The notes beneath the pieces were generated by a model, which did not search any database, was not told the origin of the DNA, and saw only the letters and a program-made list of their open reading frames with translations. From contig NZ_JAMTCJ010000002.1 in assembly GCF_024171815.1 (NCBI RefSeq), forward strand, positions 1,302,001 through 1,366,000: a DNA stretch of 64,000 nucleotides, written 5' to 3'. The translations under genes were made by a program, and so were the position numbers. This DNA comes from Williamsia maris (GTDB taxonomy: Bacteria; Actinomycetota; Actinomycetes; Mycobacteriales; Mycobacteriaceae). Position 1 is the stretch's first letter; every line of letters starts with the position of its first letter. This document shows, piece after piece, positions 1 through 7,440 of the stretch.

Positions 1-1
1 A

Positions 2-352
2 ATCGGCGCCGGAGTTGCGGGCGCGGCTCCGGGTACTGGCTCTGCGTCCGGCTTCACCGCCGACCTGGTCGGAACGAACGGGAGCGAGCCGTTCAGTTGC
101 GGTCTGAACGTGACGAACAACGGCCCGGCGACGGCACGGAACGTCACGGTGCTCACCACTCCCGGGCTCTTCGGGCCGGGGCCGGTGTTCCTCGGCGACA
201 TCGCGCCTGGTCAGTCGAAGAAGAAATTGCAGATCGACTGCGGGATCTACGCCCGTCAGCTGTACCAGTACGCCGTGTCGACCACACCCGATCTGAATCC
301 GGGGAACAACGGCGCGGTCGTGTTCACGCCGATCTACGACAACGGCCGGTGA
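2..352 (+). CDS. Secreted-type protein, C-terminal part (5' truncated by window edge)
   Basis: The reading frame is open from base 2 and ends in TGA at 350-352, so only the last 116 residues are present. The visible part begins with a small, Ala/Gly/Pro/Ser/Thr-rich stretch and continues into a beta-rich segment (VTNNGPATARNVTV, GDIAPGQSKK, NPGNNGAVV). This resembles DUF11/CARDB-type immunoglobulin-like domains of exported actinobacterial proteins. An internal ATG at 110 is possible, but the coding pattern clearly extends upstream of it. The stop lies directly against the stop of the convergent HNH gene, with no spacer. Its function is unknown; the domain assignment is inferred from residue pattern only. 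Confidence 0.6.
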   Translation: MGAGVAGAAPGTGSASGFTADLVGTNGSEPFSCGLNVTNNGPATARNVTVLTTPGLFGPGPVFLGDIAPGQSKKKLQIDCGIYARQLYQYAVSTTPDLNPGNNGAVVFTPIYDNGR

Positions 353-1669
353 TCAGGCGGCCAGGAGCGTGGTCAGCCGATACTCGATCTGACTGAATGC
401 GGGATCACTGTGCCCCGGTGGCGGCGGGGCCGTCGATGTGTGGGTGTGTCCGGTCGGCGTGGTGACCGTCGCGGTGTGTCGTCCGATGTCCACATCGCCG
501 ATGACGACGAACCACCCAGGGTTCTGTTTGGCGCGGTTGTGGCCGAGGCACATGCCCAGCCCATTGACCTCGCTGGTCGTACCGCCGTCGGCGTGCGGAT
601 CGGCGTGGTCGTACTCGGCGATCGGTGCGTCGCAGTACGGGATCCGGCAGTCGTGGTCGCGAGAGTCCAGCAACGTCCTCAGGCCGCTGGGGAAGGTTCT
701 GGACTTCGAGTCCATCGCCACCAGCGCGCCGGTGGTCGGCGTCGCGTAGACACGGCGCAGCGCCACCATCGCCTCGGCATCGATCGAGGAGCGGATCATG
801 TGCCTCGCGGTCGCGGCGGGAATGGGGCCGTATCCGTTCACGAGCGCCGCCGCGTCATCCGAGCCGCTGAGTATCGAGTCGGGCAGAAGCAGGTTCACGG
901 CGACGGGCATGGCCTCGGCGCTCGTTGCGCCGGTGGCCCGCTCGACGAGGGTGTCGGCCATGATCTGCGCGTGGCTGCGGTCGTCGACACCGCGGATCGT
1001 GTCTGCGTGCTTCTTCAACGATGCGTACACCGAGATGCCCTGCTTCAGAGGCAGTAGCGCGGTCAAGCGGACCATCCCGTCGGGCGCGGGTCGAGTGCTG
1101 ACGCGTCGATCCTTCTCCGCGTTCGCGTGGCGATCGACGACGGCCCGCGCGTCGAGTTCGTAGGCCAGCTTCTTTGCGGCGGCATCGACGGCGCGGTCGC
1201 CGAGACCGTCGAGCGTGGTGGGGTCGCTGCACAACCGGCGGTCGATCTCCTCGCGGTCGACACGAGTGAGATACGCGGTCTCGCGCACCAGGATGGTGGC
1301 GCGCCACTCACTCAGGGCGCCGGACTCCAGAGCTGCACGCGTGTTGGGCATCTCGTGCATCAACGCGCGGGCGAAGCCGAGGTGACGGCTTCCCTGGGCG
1401 CCGGACACCTTGCGGGCCAGCGCGATCTCCGATGCCATGCCGCGGCCCCGCCGGGCTGCAGGCACGCCGCTGCCCGTCTCGGCCTCGATACGCAGTTCCT
1501 CGAACCGCATCGTGTCACGGGCTTGCGCCGCAGCACATCCCGCCTTGATCGACTCCAGCAGCGCGATACGTTCGATCGCCTCGGCTTCGCTTTCTGCGGA
1601 GGGCTGATCGGCGAGTGAACGCAGGAACGATTGCAGCGCAACCGCTGTCTCCACCTGCGTGACATCCAT
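353..1669 (-). CDS. DUF222 / HNH endonuclease (13E12-repeat family)
   Basis: A 438-residue protein with the layout of the 13E12/DUF222 family: a long helical DUF222 region (about residues 20-300) followed by a C-terminal HNH nuclease domain (about 335-390). The HNH core has CRIPYCDAP, the YDHADPHADGG segment with the metal-binding DH pair, then NGLGMC and GHNRAKQ. The ATG at 1669 is preceded by GGGGG five bases upstream. A near-consensus actinobacterial LexA box lies 19 bases upstream of the start. Family members in mycobacteria are DNA-damage inducible; their biological role (mobile nuclease or repair-linked) is unsettled. The gene is monocistronic. Confidence 0.85.
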   Translation of the reverse strand: MDVTQVETAVALQSFLRSLADQPSAESEAEAIERIALLESIKAGCAAAQARDTMRFEELRIEAETGSGVPAARRGRGMASEIALARKVSGAQGSRHLGFARALMHEMPNTRAALESGALSEWRATILVRETAYLTRVDREEIDRRLCSDPTTLDGLGDRAVDAAAKKLAYELDARAVVDRHANAEKDRRVSTRPAPDGMVRLTALLPLKQGISVYASLKKHADTIRGVDDRSHAQIMADTLVERATGATSAEAMPVAVNLLLPDSILSGSDDAAALVNGYGPIPAATARHMIRSSIDAEAMVALRRVYATPTTGALVAMDSKSRTFPSGLRTLLDSRDHDCRIPYCDAPIAEYDHADPHADGGTTSEVNGLGMCLGHNRAKQNPGWFVVIGDVDIGRHTATVTTPTGHTHTSTAPPPPGHSDPAFSQIEYRLTTLLAA

Positions 1670-1687
1670 CGTTCCCCCGAAGTTCTA

Positions 1688-1703
1688 TCGAATGTGTGTT
1701 CGA
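1688..1703. promoter_or_regulatory. Candidate LexA (SOS) box
   Basis: TCGAATGTGTGTTCGA is an inverted repeat with 6-base arms around GTGT. It matches the actinobacterial/Bacillus-type SOS consensus TCGAAC-N4-GTTCGA at 11 of 12 specified positions. It lies just upstream of the DUF222/HNH start at 1669 on the minus strand. A GATAGA/TAGAAC stretch between box and start could be the -10. SOS control of 13E12-family genes is known in mycobacteria; occupancy of this site by LexA is inferred. Confidence 0.65.
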
Positions 1704-1780
1704 TTTTAGCCATCCACGGGGGCACCGTCAAGGAAAAAATGCGATTCAGTTTGGTGAATATTGTTGCCTGTCAACCAAAC

Positions 1781-3343
1781 TCAGTGGGAGGCCGACTTTC
1801 GCTCGGCGTCCCGGAGTTCGTTCTTGCGCACCTTGCCGGTCGAGGTGCGCGGGATGGCGTCGGTGAACTCGATGTCGCGGGGCGCTTTGAACGATGCGAT
1901 CAGTGTCTTGACGTGCGCGGTCAGTTCGTCGGGCTCGACCTCGACACCCTCGCCGAGAACCACGAAGGCCTTGGGGCGTTCACCCCACTTGTCATCGGCC
2001 ACACCGATCACCACGACATCGGCGACGGCGGGGTGGCTCGCCAGCGCCTGTTCCACCTCGATCGTGGAGATGTTCTCGCCGCCGGAGATCACCACGTGCT
2101 TTGCCCGGTCGAGCAATTTCACGTAGCCGTCCGGGAGCATGACCCCGAGGTCGCCGCTGTGGAACCACCCGCCTGCGAACGCCTCTGCGGTCGACCGCTC
2201 GTCGTCGAAATAGCCTTTCATGACGCAGTTCCCGCGCATCACGATCTCGCCCATCTCGACGCCGTCGGGTGCGACATCGACCAGCGAACCGTCGGCCGCG
2301 GGCTCGGAACGAACCACCCGCAGCGGGTCCGCGGTGACCATCCCGACGCCCTGCCGCGCCATCACGACGTCGAGCTCGTCGGAACTCAACTCGTCCCAGC
2401 CGTCCTGTGGCTCGCAGATCGAGTACGGACCGTAGGTCTCGGTGAGGCCGTAGACGTGCACGAGAGTCGCTCCCAGAGCGCGGATCTGACCGACCACGGT
2501 CGGGCTGGGCGGGGCGCCGGCGGTCACGACGGTGAGCGGCCAATCGAGCTGATGGGCCTCGGGTGCCGACGCCAACGTCGACAACACGGTGGGCGCCCCA
2601 CACATGTGGTCGATGCCCTCGGTGTCGATGAGCCGCCAGATCTCGGCGCCCCGCACGGCGGGCAGACAGACGTGGCGCCCGGACACCGCGGTCACCGCCC
2701 AGGTGGTGCACCACCCGTTGCAGTGGAACATCGGCAGTGTCCACAGATAGCGGGTCGAGTGGTCGAAGCCCTGGTGGATCACCTCGCTCAGGGCGTTGAG
2801 GTAGGCGCCGCGATGGGTGTACATCACGCCCTTGGGGCGGCCGGTGGTGCCGGAGGTGTAATTGATCGTGATGGTCGCGGTCTCGTCGGCGACCTCCCAG
2901 GGGATGAAACCGTCGCCGCCGCGGGCGGTGAACGCGTCGATGTCGTCGAGCGAGATCACCTCGCGCACCGGCAGCTCGACGTCGCCGAGCGCGTCGAGCA
3001 GATCGGCGTCGCCCAGCAGCAACGAGGAGCCGGAGTGTCCGCAGATGTAGGCGACCTCGTCCGGCGACAACCTCGTGTTGATCGCGACCAGGACACCGCC
3101 GGCCAGCGGCACGCCGTAGTGGGCGATGAGGAGCTCCGCGCGATTGGCGGCCAGGTAGGCGACGCGGTCGCCGGGCGAGACACCCCAGTCGCGCAAGGCG
3201 CCGGCCAGCTGCTGCGCGGCCTCGGCGAACTCCGTGTTGGTGAGGCGGCGATCGCCGTCGACGATGCCGATGGCCTCGGGGTGCACCTCGGCGGCACGGT
3301 CGAGGAAACGCAACGGGGTGAGCTGGGTGTCGAGGCCTGACAT
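1781..3343 (-). CDS. Fatty-acyl-CoA synthetase (FadD, AMP-binding)
   Basis: A 520-residue member of the ANL superfamily, which activates a carboxylic acid with ATP to an acyl-adenylate and transfers it to CoA. The P-loop YTSGTTGRPKG is at about residues 162-172, the adenine-binding motif GLTETYGP at about 300, WFHSGDLGVM further on, and the catalytic lysine in PRTSTGKVRK near the C-terminus. The length fits the short/medium-chain FadD type. Translation is probably leaderless: TAGGGT (minus strand, 3351-3356) is seven bases before the ATG. That promoter begins immediately after the stop of pxpA, so the gene is likely transcribed independently as well as by read-through. The acid substrate cannot be told from sequence. 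Confidence 0.88.
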   Translation of the reverse strand: MSGLDTQLTPLRFLDRAAEVHPEAIGIVDGDRRLTNTEFAEAAQQLAGALRDWGVSPGDRVAYLAANRAELLIAHYGVPLAGGVLVAINTRLSPDEVAYICGHSGSSLLLGDADLLDALGDVELPVREVISLDDIDAFTARGGDGFIPWEVADETATITINYTSGTTGRPKGVMYTHRGAYLNALSEVIHQGFDHSTRYLWTLPMFHCNGWCTTWAVTAVSGRHVCLPAVRGAEIWRLIDTEGIDHMCGAPTVLSTLASAPEAHQLDWPLTVVTAGAPPSPTVVGQIRALGATLVHVYGLTETYGPYSICEPQDGWDELSSDELDVVMARQGVGMVTADPLRVVRSEPAADGSLVDVAPDGVEMGEIVMRGNCVMKGYFDDERSTAEAFAGGWFHSGDLGVMLPDGYVKLLDRAKHVVISGGENISTIEVEQALASHPAVADVVVIGVADDKWGERPKAFVVLGEGVEVEPDELTAHVKTLIASFKAPRDIEFTDAIPRTSTGKVRKNELRDAERKSASH

Positions 3344-3364
3344 GGACTCGACCCTACGGGCTCC

Positions 3365-4132
3365 TCAGTCGACGAACGCGGCGATCTCGGTGCCCACATC
3401 CCGCAGCGCCGCGGCGACCGCGCGTGCGTGTTCGACCGCCCCCGGGGTGTCCCCGTGCAGACAGATCGACGCCGGTCTCACCGTGACGAGGGACCCGTCG
3501 TCGGCGACGACCTCGTGGTCGCGCACCATCCGGACCGCCCGCGTGCAGATCTCGTCGGTGTCGGTGATGACCGCGCCGGTACGCCCGCGGGGCATGAGGG
3601 AACCGTCGGCGAGGTAGGCGCGGTCGGCGAACGCCTCGGCGACGGTGCGGATCCCGGCCGCCGCGGCGCGTCGCAGCGAGGCCGAGTCGGGTAACCCGAG
3701 CAATGGCAGGTCGCCGCCGAGGGCGACCAGTGCGGCCACCACCGCCCCGGCCTGTTCCTCGTGTGTGACGATCGAGTTGTAGAGCGCACCATGCGGTTTG
3801 ACGTACTCGACCCGGCCGCCGACCGATCGCGCGATGCCGTCGAGGGCGCCGATCTGATAGATGGTGTCGGCGGTGAGGTCGTCGGAAGCGACATCGACGA
3901 ACCGTCGGCCGAAGCCGACCCGGTCGGGGTACGACACCTGCGCCCCGATCCTCACGCCCGCCGCCACGGCGTCGGCGCACGTTCGTCGCAGGCCCGTGGG
4001 ATCGCCCGCGTGGAATCCGCACGCCACGTTCGCGCTGGTGACCACGTCGAGGACGGCGGCGTCGTCACCGAGGCGCCACACGCCGTAGCCCTCACCGAGG
4101 TCGGCGTTGAGGTCGATCCGGAGCGTCGGCAT
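3365..4132 (-). CDS. pxpA: LamB/YcsF family, 5-oxoprolinase subunit A (PxpA)
   Basis: A 255-residue protein with the diagnostic N-terminus of the family (RIDLNADLGEGYG), the NVACGFHAGDP segment, a PHGALYN motif and a C-terminal CLHGDTPGAV. PxpA works with PxpB and PxpC to hydrolyse 5-oxoproline to glutamate using ATP; B and C are not beside it here, so the full enzyme cannot be confirmed. Two ATGs lie six bases apart (4138 and 4132). I prefer 4132 because TACGCT (minus strand, 4140-4145) stands exactly seven bases before it, the leaderless layout used widely in this window. The gene is divergent from a carboxylesterase with only 33 bases between starts. Confidence 0.85.
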   Translation of the reverse strand: MPTLRIDLNADLGEGYGVWRLGDDAAVLDVVTSANVACGFHAGDPTGLRRTCADAVAAGVRIGAQVSYPDRVGFGRRFVDVASDDLTADTIYQIGALDGIARSVGGRVEYVKPHGALYNSIVTHEEQAGAVVAALVALGGDLPLLGLPDSASLRRAAAAGIRTVAEAFADRAYLADGSLMPRGRTGAVITDTDEICTRAVRMVRDHEVVADDGSLVTVRPASICLHGDTPGAVEHARAVAAALRDVGTEIAAFVD

Positions 4133-4139
4133 GGCCATC

Positions 4140-4158
4140 AGCGTAGGGCCACTACCCT
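4140..4158. promoter_or_regulatory. Overlapping divergent leaderless promoters (pxpA / carboxylesterase)
   Basis: Minus strand: TACGCT at 4140-4145, seven bases from the pxpA ATG at 4132. Plus strand: TACCCT at 4153-4158, seven bases from the esterase ATG at 4166. The sequence CTACCC-TC-GGGTAG (4152-4165) is a perfect 6-base inverted repeat that contains the plus-strand -10 and ends at the start codon, so it could also be an operator. No Shine-Dalgarno sequence fits either gene. Transcription starts are inferred from spacing only. Confidence 0.6.
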
Positions 4159-4165
4159 CGGGTAG

Positions 4166-5701
4166 ATGAGTGGATCGAACACGCGCGTGACCATTGCCGA
4201 CGGCGTCGTCGAAGGGGTGTCGCACGCCGGCCTGCACAGTTGGCGGGGCATTCCCTACGCCGCGCCACCGATGGGGGAACGACGGTTCCGCGCTCCCGAA
4301 CCCGCCGTCGGATGGCAGGGCGTGCGGCACTGCCACAGCTTCCGCAACGCGGCGCCGCAGCACCCGCGCTACACGACCATCGGCATCGGCAAGCGCCAGC
4401 CGATCAGCGAGGACTGCCTCACGCTGAACGTCGTCGCCCCCGAGGAGCGGTCCGGACCGCTCCCGGTCATGGTGTTCATCCACGGTGGCGCCTACATCCT
4501 GGGGTCGTCGCTGGTCTATCGCGGTGATTCGCTCGTCCGCGCGGGCGGCGTCGTCTACGTCTCCATCAACTACCGGCTCGGACCCCTCGGATATCTCGAC
4601 CTGAGCGGCCTGTCCAGCGAGACACGGACCTTCGACAACAACCTCGGGCTGCGCGACCAGGTCGCCGCGCTCGAATGGGTGCACCGCAACATCGCCGCGT
4701 TCGGCGGCGACCCGGACAACGTCACGATCTTCGGTGAGAGCGCGGGCGGCAACGCCGTCACCACGCTGCTGGCGACGCCGGCCGCGGAGGGACTGTTCGC
4801 CAAGGCGATCGCGCAGAGTTCCGCGCCCGCGCTGACCGTGCCGAACGACTGGGCGCAGGAGTTCGCCAAGACCTACGTCGAGATCCTCGGGGAGACCCAC
4901 GACGATCCGGTGGCCGCGCTGCACACCGCCACCCCGGGTGAGCTCGGTCGGGCCGGGCAGTCCCTGACCCGCCGCATCTCCGACATCGCGCCCGGCGCAC
5001 TCCCGTACGGACCCAGCGTCGACGGCAGCTACCTCCCGCTCGATCCGATCGAGGCCGCACGGACCGGTCGTACCCATCCGGTGCCGCTGATCATCGGCAG
5101 CAACCGGGTCGAGGCCAACCTGTTCGCGAAGGTCTTCGACGTGCTGCCGACCAGTCCGAAGGCGATCGAACGGCTCTTCGTCGCAACCGATCCCGAGGTG
5201 AAGACGCAGGTGACCGGTGCCTACGACGGGTACCCGTCGGCGCAGGCGTGCCGGGAGATCGCCGGGGACATGATCTTCTGGGCGCCGTCGGTGCAGATCG
5301 CCGAAGGTCACGGTGCGCACGCGCCGACCTACATGTACCGCTACGACTACGCCACGCGGATCCTGGACTGGTCCGGCTTCGGGGCCACCCACGCGACCGA
5401 GCTCCTCGCGGTGTTCGGTGCGTTCGACAGCCGTATCGGCTCGGCGCTCACGCTCGCGGGAGATCGGCGGGCGGCGCGACGGGTGACCCGTCAGGTGCAG
5501 GGTGACTGGGTGGCGTTCGCCCGGACCGGCGCGCCGAGACCCGGATGGGATCCGTACACCGCGGACGACCGCACGGTCCGGGTGATCGACGATCCGATCC
5601 GGACCGAACGGGACCCGTCCCGTGCACGACGAATCGCCTGGGAGGGCTTCCGCGGGTACTCAGAGGTCCCACTGGGCGGGGGCGTCCCCGGCCAGGAATG
5701 A
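4166..5701 (+). CDS. Type-B carboxylesterase/lipase
   Basis: A 511-residue alpha/beta-hydrolase of the carboxylesterase type-B family, which hydrolyses carboxylic esters. Visible motifs are SEDCLTLN (81-88), the oxyanion-hole strand FIHGGAY (104-110), the nucleophile elbow FGESAGG with Ser192, and THATEL near residue 410, typical for the catalytic histidine. No signal peptide is visible, so it is probably cytoplasmic. A leaderless promoter TACCCT precedes the ATG. Its last 42 bases overlap the convergent alpha/beta-hydrolase gene. The natural ester is unknown. Confidence 0.87.
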   Translation: MSGSNTRVTIADGVVEGVSHAGLHSWRGIPYAAPPMGERRFRAPEPAVGWQGVRHCHSFRNAAPQHPRYTTIGIGKRQPISEDCLTLNVVAPEERSGPLPVMVFIHGGAYILGSSLVYRGDSLVRAGGVVYVSINYRLGPLGYLDLSGLSSETRTFDNNLGLRDQVAALEWVHRNIAAFGGDPDNVTIFGESAGGNAVTTLLATPAAEGLFAKAIAQSSAPALTVPNDWAQEFAKTYVEILGETHDDPVAALHTATPGELGRAGQSLTRRISDIAPGALPYGPSVDGSYLPLDPIEAARTGRTHPVPLIIGSNRVEANLFAKVFDVLPTSPKAIERLFVATDPEVKTQVTGAYDGYPSAQACREIAGDMIFWAPSVQIAEGHGAHAPTYMYRYDYATRILDWSGFGATHATELLAVFGAFDSRIGSALTLAGDRRAARRVTRQVQGDWVAFARTGAPRPGWDPYTADDRTVRVIDDPIRTERDPSRARRIAWEGFRGYSEVPLGGGVPGQE

Positions 5702-6484
5702 CAGCAGCAGCGGGTTGAACACGTCCGGCGACTCCAGCGGCAGGATGTGGGTCCCGGGCAGGACGGCGAGCCGCGCGTTCGGCAGCGCCGCGACGACCGC
5801 GATGCTGTGTTCGACCGTCACCTCGTCGCGGTCGCCTTGGACCACCAGCGTCGGCACGTCGATCCCGGTCAGTGTCGCGAGATCGATCTCCGGTTCGGCG
5901 GCGATCATCGCCACGGTCTTGCGGTAGATCTCGGCGAAGTGCTCGGGGCCGTCCGGTGACACCGAGTCGTACTCGGCGCGCAGGAACGCGATCGCCTCGC
6001 TCGAATCGCCGTCGACGAACGAGTTGACGATGGTGTCGGGGCCGGCGACCCGTCCGGAGCTGTTGTAGTACTGGCCGAGCAGAACCATCCGTTCGACGAG
6101 GTCGGGTCGGCGCTGGGCCACCAGCAGCGCGACCACCGCACCGTCACTCCACCCGACCAGCCGGACCCTGGATCCGAATGTCGCCTCCAGGTAGCCGACG
6201 GTCTCGTCGGCCATCTCCGAGTACGAGAAGGGGGCGGAGGTGTCCGGGCTGTGGCCGTGACCCCGGCGCTCCGGCGCGTAGACCTGCCAGCCGGCCGCGA
6301 GCAGGGCCGGGATCTGCGCACCCCAGGACGACGCACCCGCGAACGCGCCGTGCAACAGCACCACCGGGGCGCCGTCGCCGTCGACGAAATGCCAGATGGG
6401 ATGCCCGTCGACGAGGACGTACGTGCCACCGTCGATCGGTCCGAACGCGTCGTGCGTATCGTCGGACGACAGTGGGCTCGACAT
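5660..6484 (-). CDS. Alpha/beta hydrolase
   Basis: A 274-residue alpha/beta-hydrolase fold protein. It has the oxyanion motif LLHGAFAG (43-50), the nucleophile elbow GWSDGA with Ser113, a likely acid in VQGDRDEVT and a catalytic His in LPGTHILPLE. I chose ATG 6484 (MSSPLSS); an in-frame ATG 30 bases upstream has no better signal. There is no clear Shine-Dalgarno; AACCAT six bases before the ATG is a weak leaderless -10. The 3' end overlaps the carboxylesterase by 42 bases. Substrate unknown. Confidence 0.82.
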   Translation of the reverse strand: MSSPLSSDDTHDAFGPIDGGTYVLVDGHPIWHFVDGDGAPVVLLHGAFAGASSWGAQIPALLAAGWQVYAPERRGHGHSPDTSAPFSYSEMADETVGYLEATFGSRVRLVGWSDGAVVALLVAQRRPDLVERMVLLGQYYNSSGRVAGPDTIVNSFVDGDSSEAIAFLRAEYDSVSPDGPEHFAEIYRKTVAMIAAEPEIDLATLTGIDVPTLVVQGDRDEVTVEHSIAVVAALPNARLAVLPGTHILPLESPDVFNPLLLSFLAGDAPAQWDL

Positions 6485-6534
6485 GGCCCAATGGTTGCAG
6501 ACCGGCCACCCCATGAGGGAAGAACGAGGCTCAA

Positions 6535-6999
6535 TTGATAGCGAATCGCCGCCACACGGTGTCCGCGTCGTTTCTGGTCGTCGTGGCCGCGTTGCTCGCC
6601 GGCTGTGGCGAGTCCGCGCCCGGCCCGTCCGCCGTCTCCAGCTCGTCGTCTGCGCCGCCGGAGGTCGTCACGTCGTCGGTGCCCGTGGCCTTGCCGCCGT
6701 TCATCGAGCGGACGACGTGGGTCCAGACCCCGCTCGGACGCAGTCTGCAGGTGGTCCCGACCGCGTCGGGTCGGCGCGCGCAGGGAGCGGACGACGAGGA
6801 CGCGGCCTGGAAAGAGGTGGTCGCCAAGGACGCGACCGCCGATTCACCAGGAATGCGAATGCAATTCGGATGTCACTGGATCTTCGCGCGCATCCTCGAG
6901 CCGAACAAGCCGAGCTGGAACCTGGAGCCCTGGCGGCCCGTCGTCACCGATCGGGAGATGGTCGACGCACGGTGCAATCCCGGCGGCGCCGAGGAGTAG
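6535..6999 (+). CDS. DUF2599-type lipoprotein
   Basis: A 154-residue protein with a lipoprotein signal: basic start, hydrophobic SASFLVVVAALL, lipobox LAGC at about residues 21-24, then a Ser/Pro-rich linker (25-50). The C-terminal part holds FGCHWIFARILEPNKPSWNL, a pattern I associate with the DUF2599 family of small exported actinobacterial proteins; its two cysteines (in FGCHW and VDARCN) may form a disulfide. The start is TTG with GAGG five bases upstream; a later GTG would still keep the signal core. Function unknown. It is followed closely by the metal-sensor gene, but the ArsR gene has its own promoter, so a functional link is not shown. Confidence 0.7.
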   Translation: MIANRRHTVSASFLVVVAALLAGCGESAPGPSAVSSSSSAPPEVVTSSVPVALPPFIERTTWVQTPLGRSLQVVPTASGRRAQGADDEDAAWKEVVAKDATADSPGMRMQFGCHWIFARILEPNKPSWNLEPWRPVVTDREMVDARCNPGGAEE

Positions 7000-7002
7000 C
7001 GC

Positions 7003-7027
7003 TACTATCTGCGTATGAATGCAGATA
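7003..7027. promoter_or_regulatory. Leaderless promoter and ArsR-type operator overlapping a start codon
   Basis: TACTAT at 7003-7008 stands six bases before the ATG at 7015, a leaderless -10. Overlapping it, TATCTGC (7006-7012) and GCAGATA (7021-7027) are perfect 7-base inverted arms with an 8-base spacer, centred on the start codon. Such a site would let the ArsR protein shut off its own operon at both promoter and start. Autoregulation is typical of the family; binding here is inferred. Confidence 0.65.
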
Positions 7028-7440
7028 AGCGGGTTTGTCGACGGACGCTCGCCGAGGATCAGGTCGCCCTGGTCGTCGAGGTGTTCCGCATGCTCTCCGA
7101 CGCGACGCGGGTCCAGCTGTTGTGGGCCCTGGTGGACCGCGAGTGTTCGGTCAACGAGCTGGCCGAGATCGTCGGCAAACCGGCTCCGTCGGTGAGTCAG
7201 CATCTCGCGAAGCTGCGGATGGCGCGACTGGTGCGCACCCGTAAGGAGGGCACCTCGGTGCATTACCGCCTCGAGAACGACCACGTGCAGCAGATGGTCC
7301 TCGACGCGGTCTTCAACGCCGAACACTCCGGCCCCGGGGTGCCCGGACATCATCGGACCGACGCCCACGCCCCCGACCCGTCCGACGGCGACGGCGCCAT
7401 CCGTCTGGTGGCCGGCGGCGACGAGCGGTCGGGGACATGA
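7015..7440 (+). CDS. kmtR: KmtR-like ArsR/SmtB metal-sensing repressor
   Basis: A 141-residue winged-helix repressor: VFRMLSDATRVQLLWAL (helices), recognition helix SVSQHLAKLRMARLV, wing VRTRKEGTSVHYRL. The putative metal ligands of M. tuberculosis KmtR (His88, Glu101, His102, His110, His111) correspond here to His90, Glu103, His104, His112 and His113, all with the same +2 offset. KmtR senses Ni/Co and represses a CDF exporter; here the CDF gene follows with a 4-base ATGA overlap, which supports the assignment. After residue 115 there is an Asp/Gly-rich tail of unknown use. Metal preference is inferred from the ligand set. Confidence 0.85.
   Translation: MNADKRVCRRTLAEDQVALVVEVFRMLSDATRVQLLWALVDRECSVNELAEIVGKPAPSVSQHLAKLRMARLVRTRKEGTSVHYRLENDHVQQMVLDAVFNAEHSGPGVPGHHRTDAHAPDPSDGDGAIRLVAGGDERSGT

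Noticed and set aside
1631-3340. 569-residue open frame on the plus strand
   Set aside because: It lies antisense to the fadD gene; its translation has no recognisable domain and mirrors the high third-position GC of the real gene.
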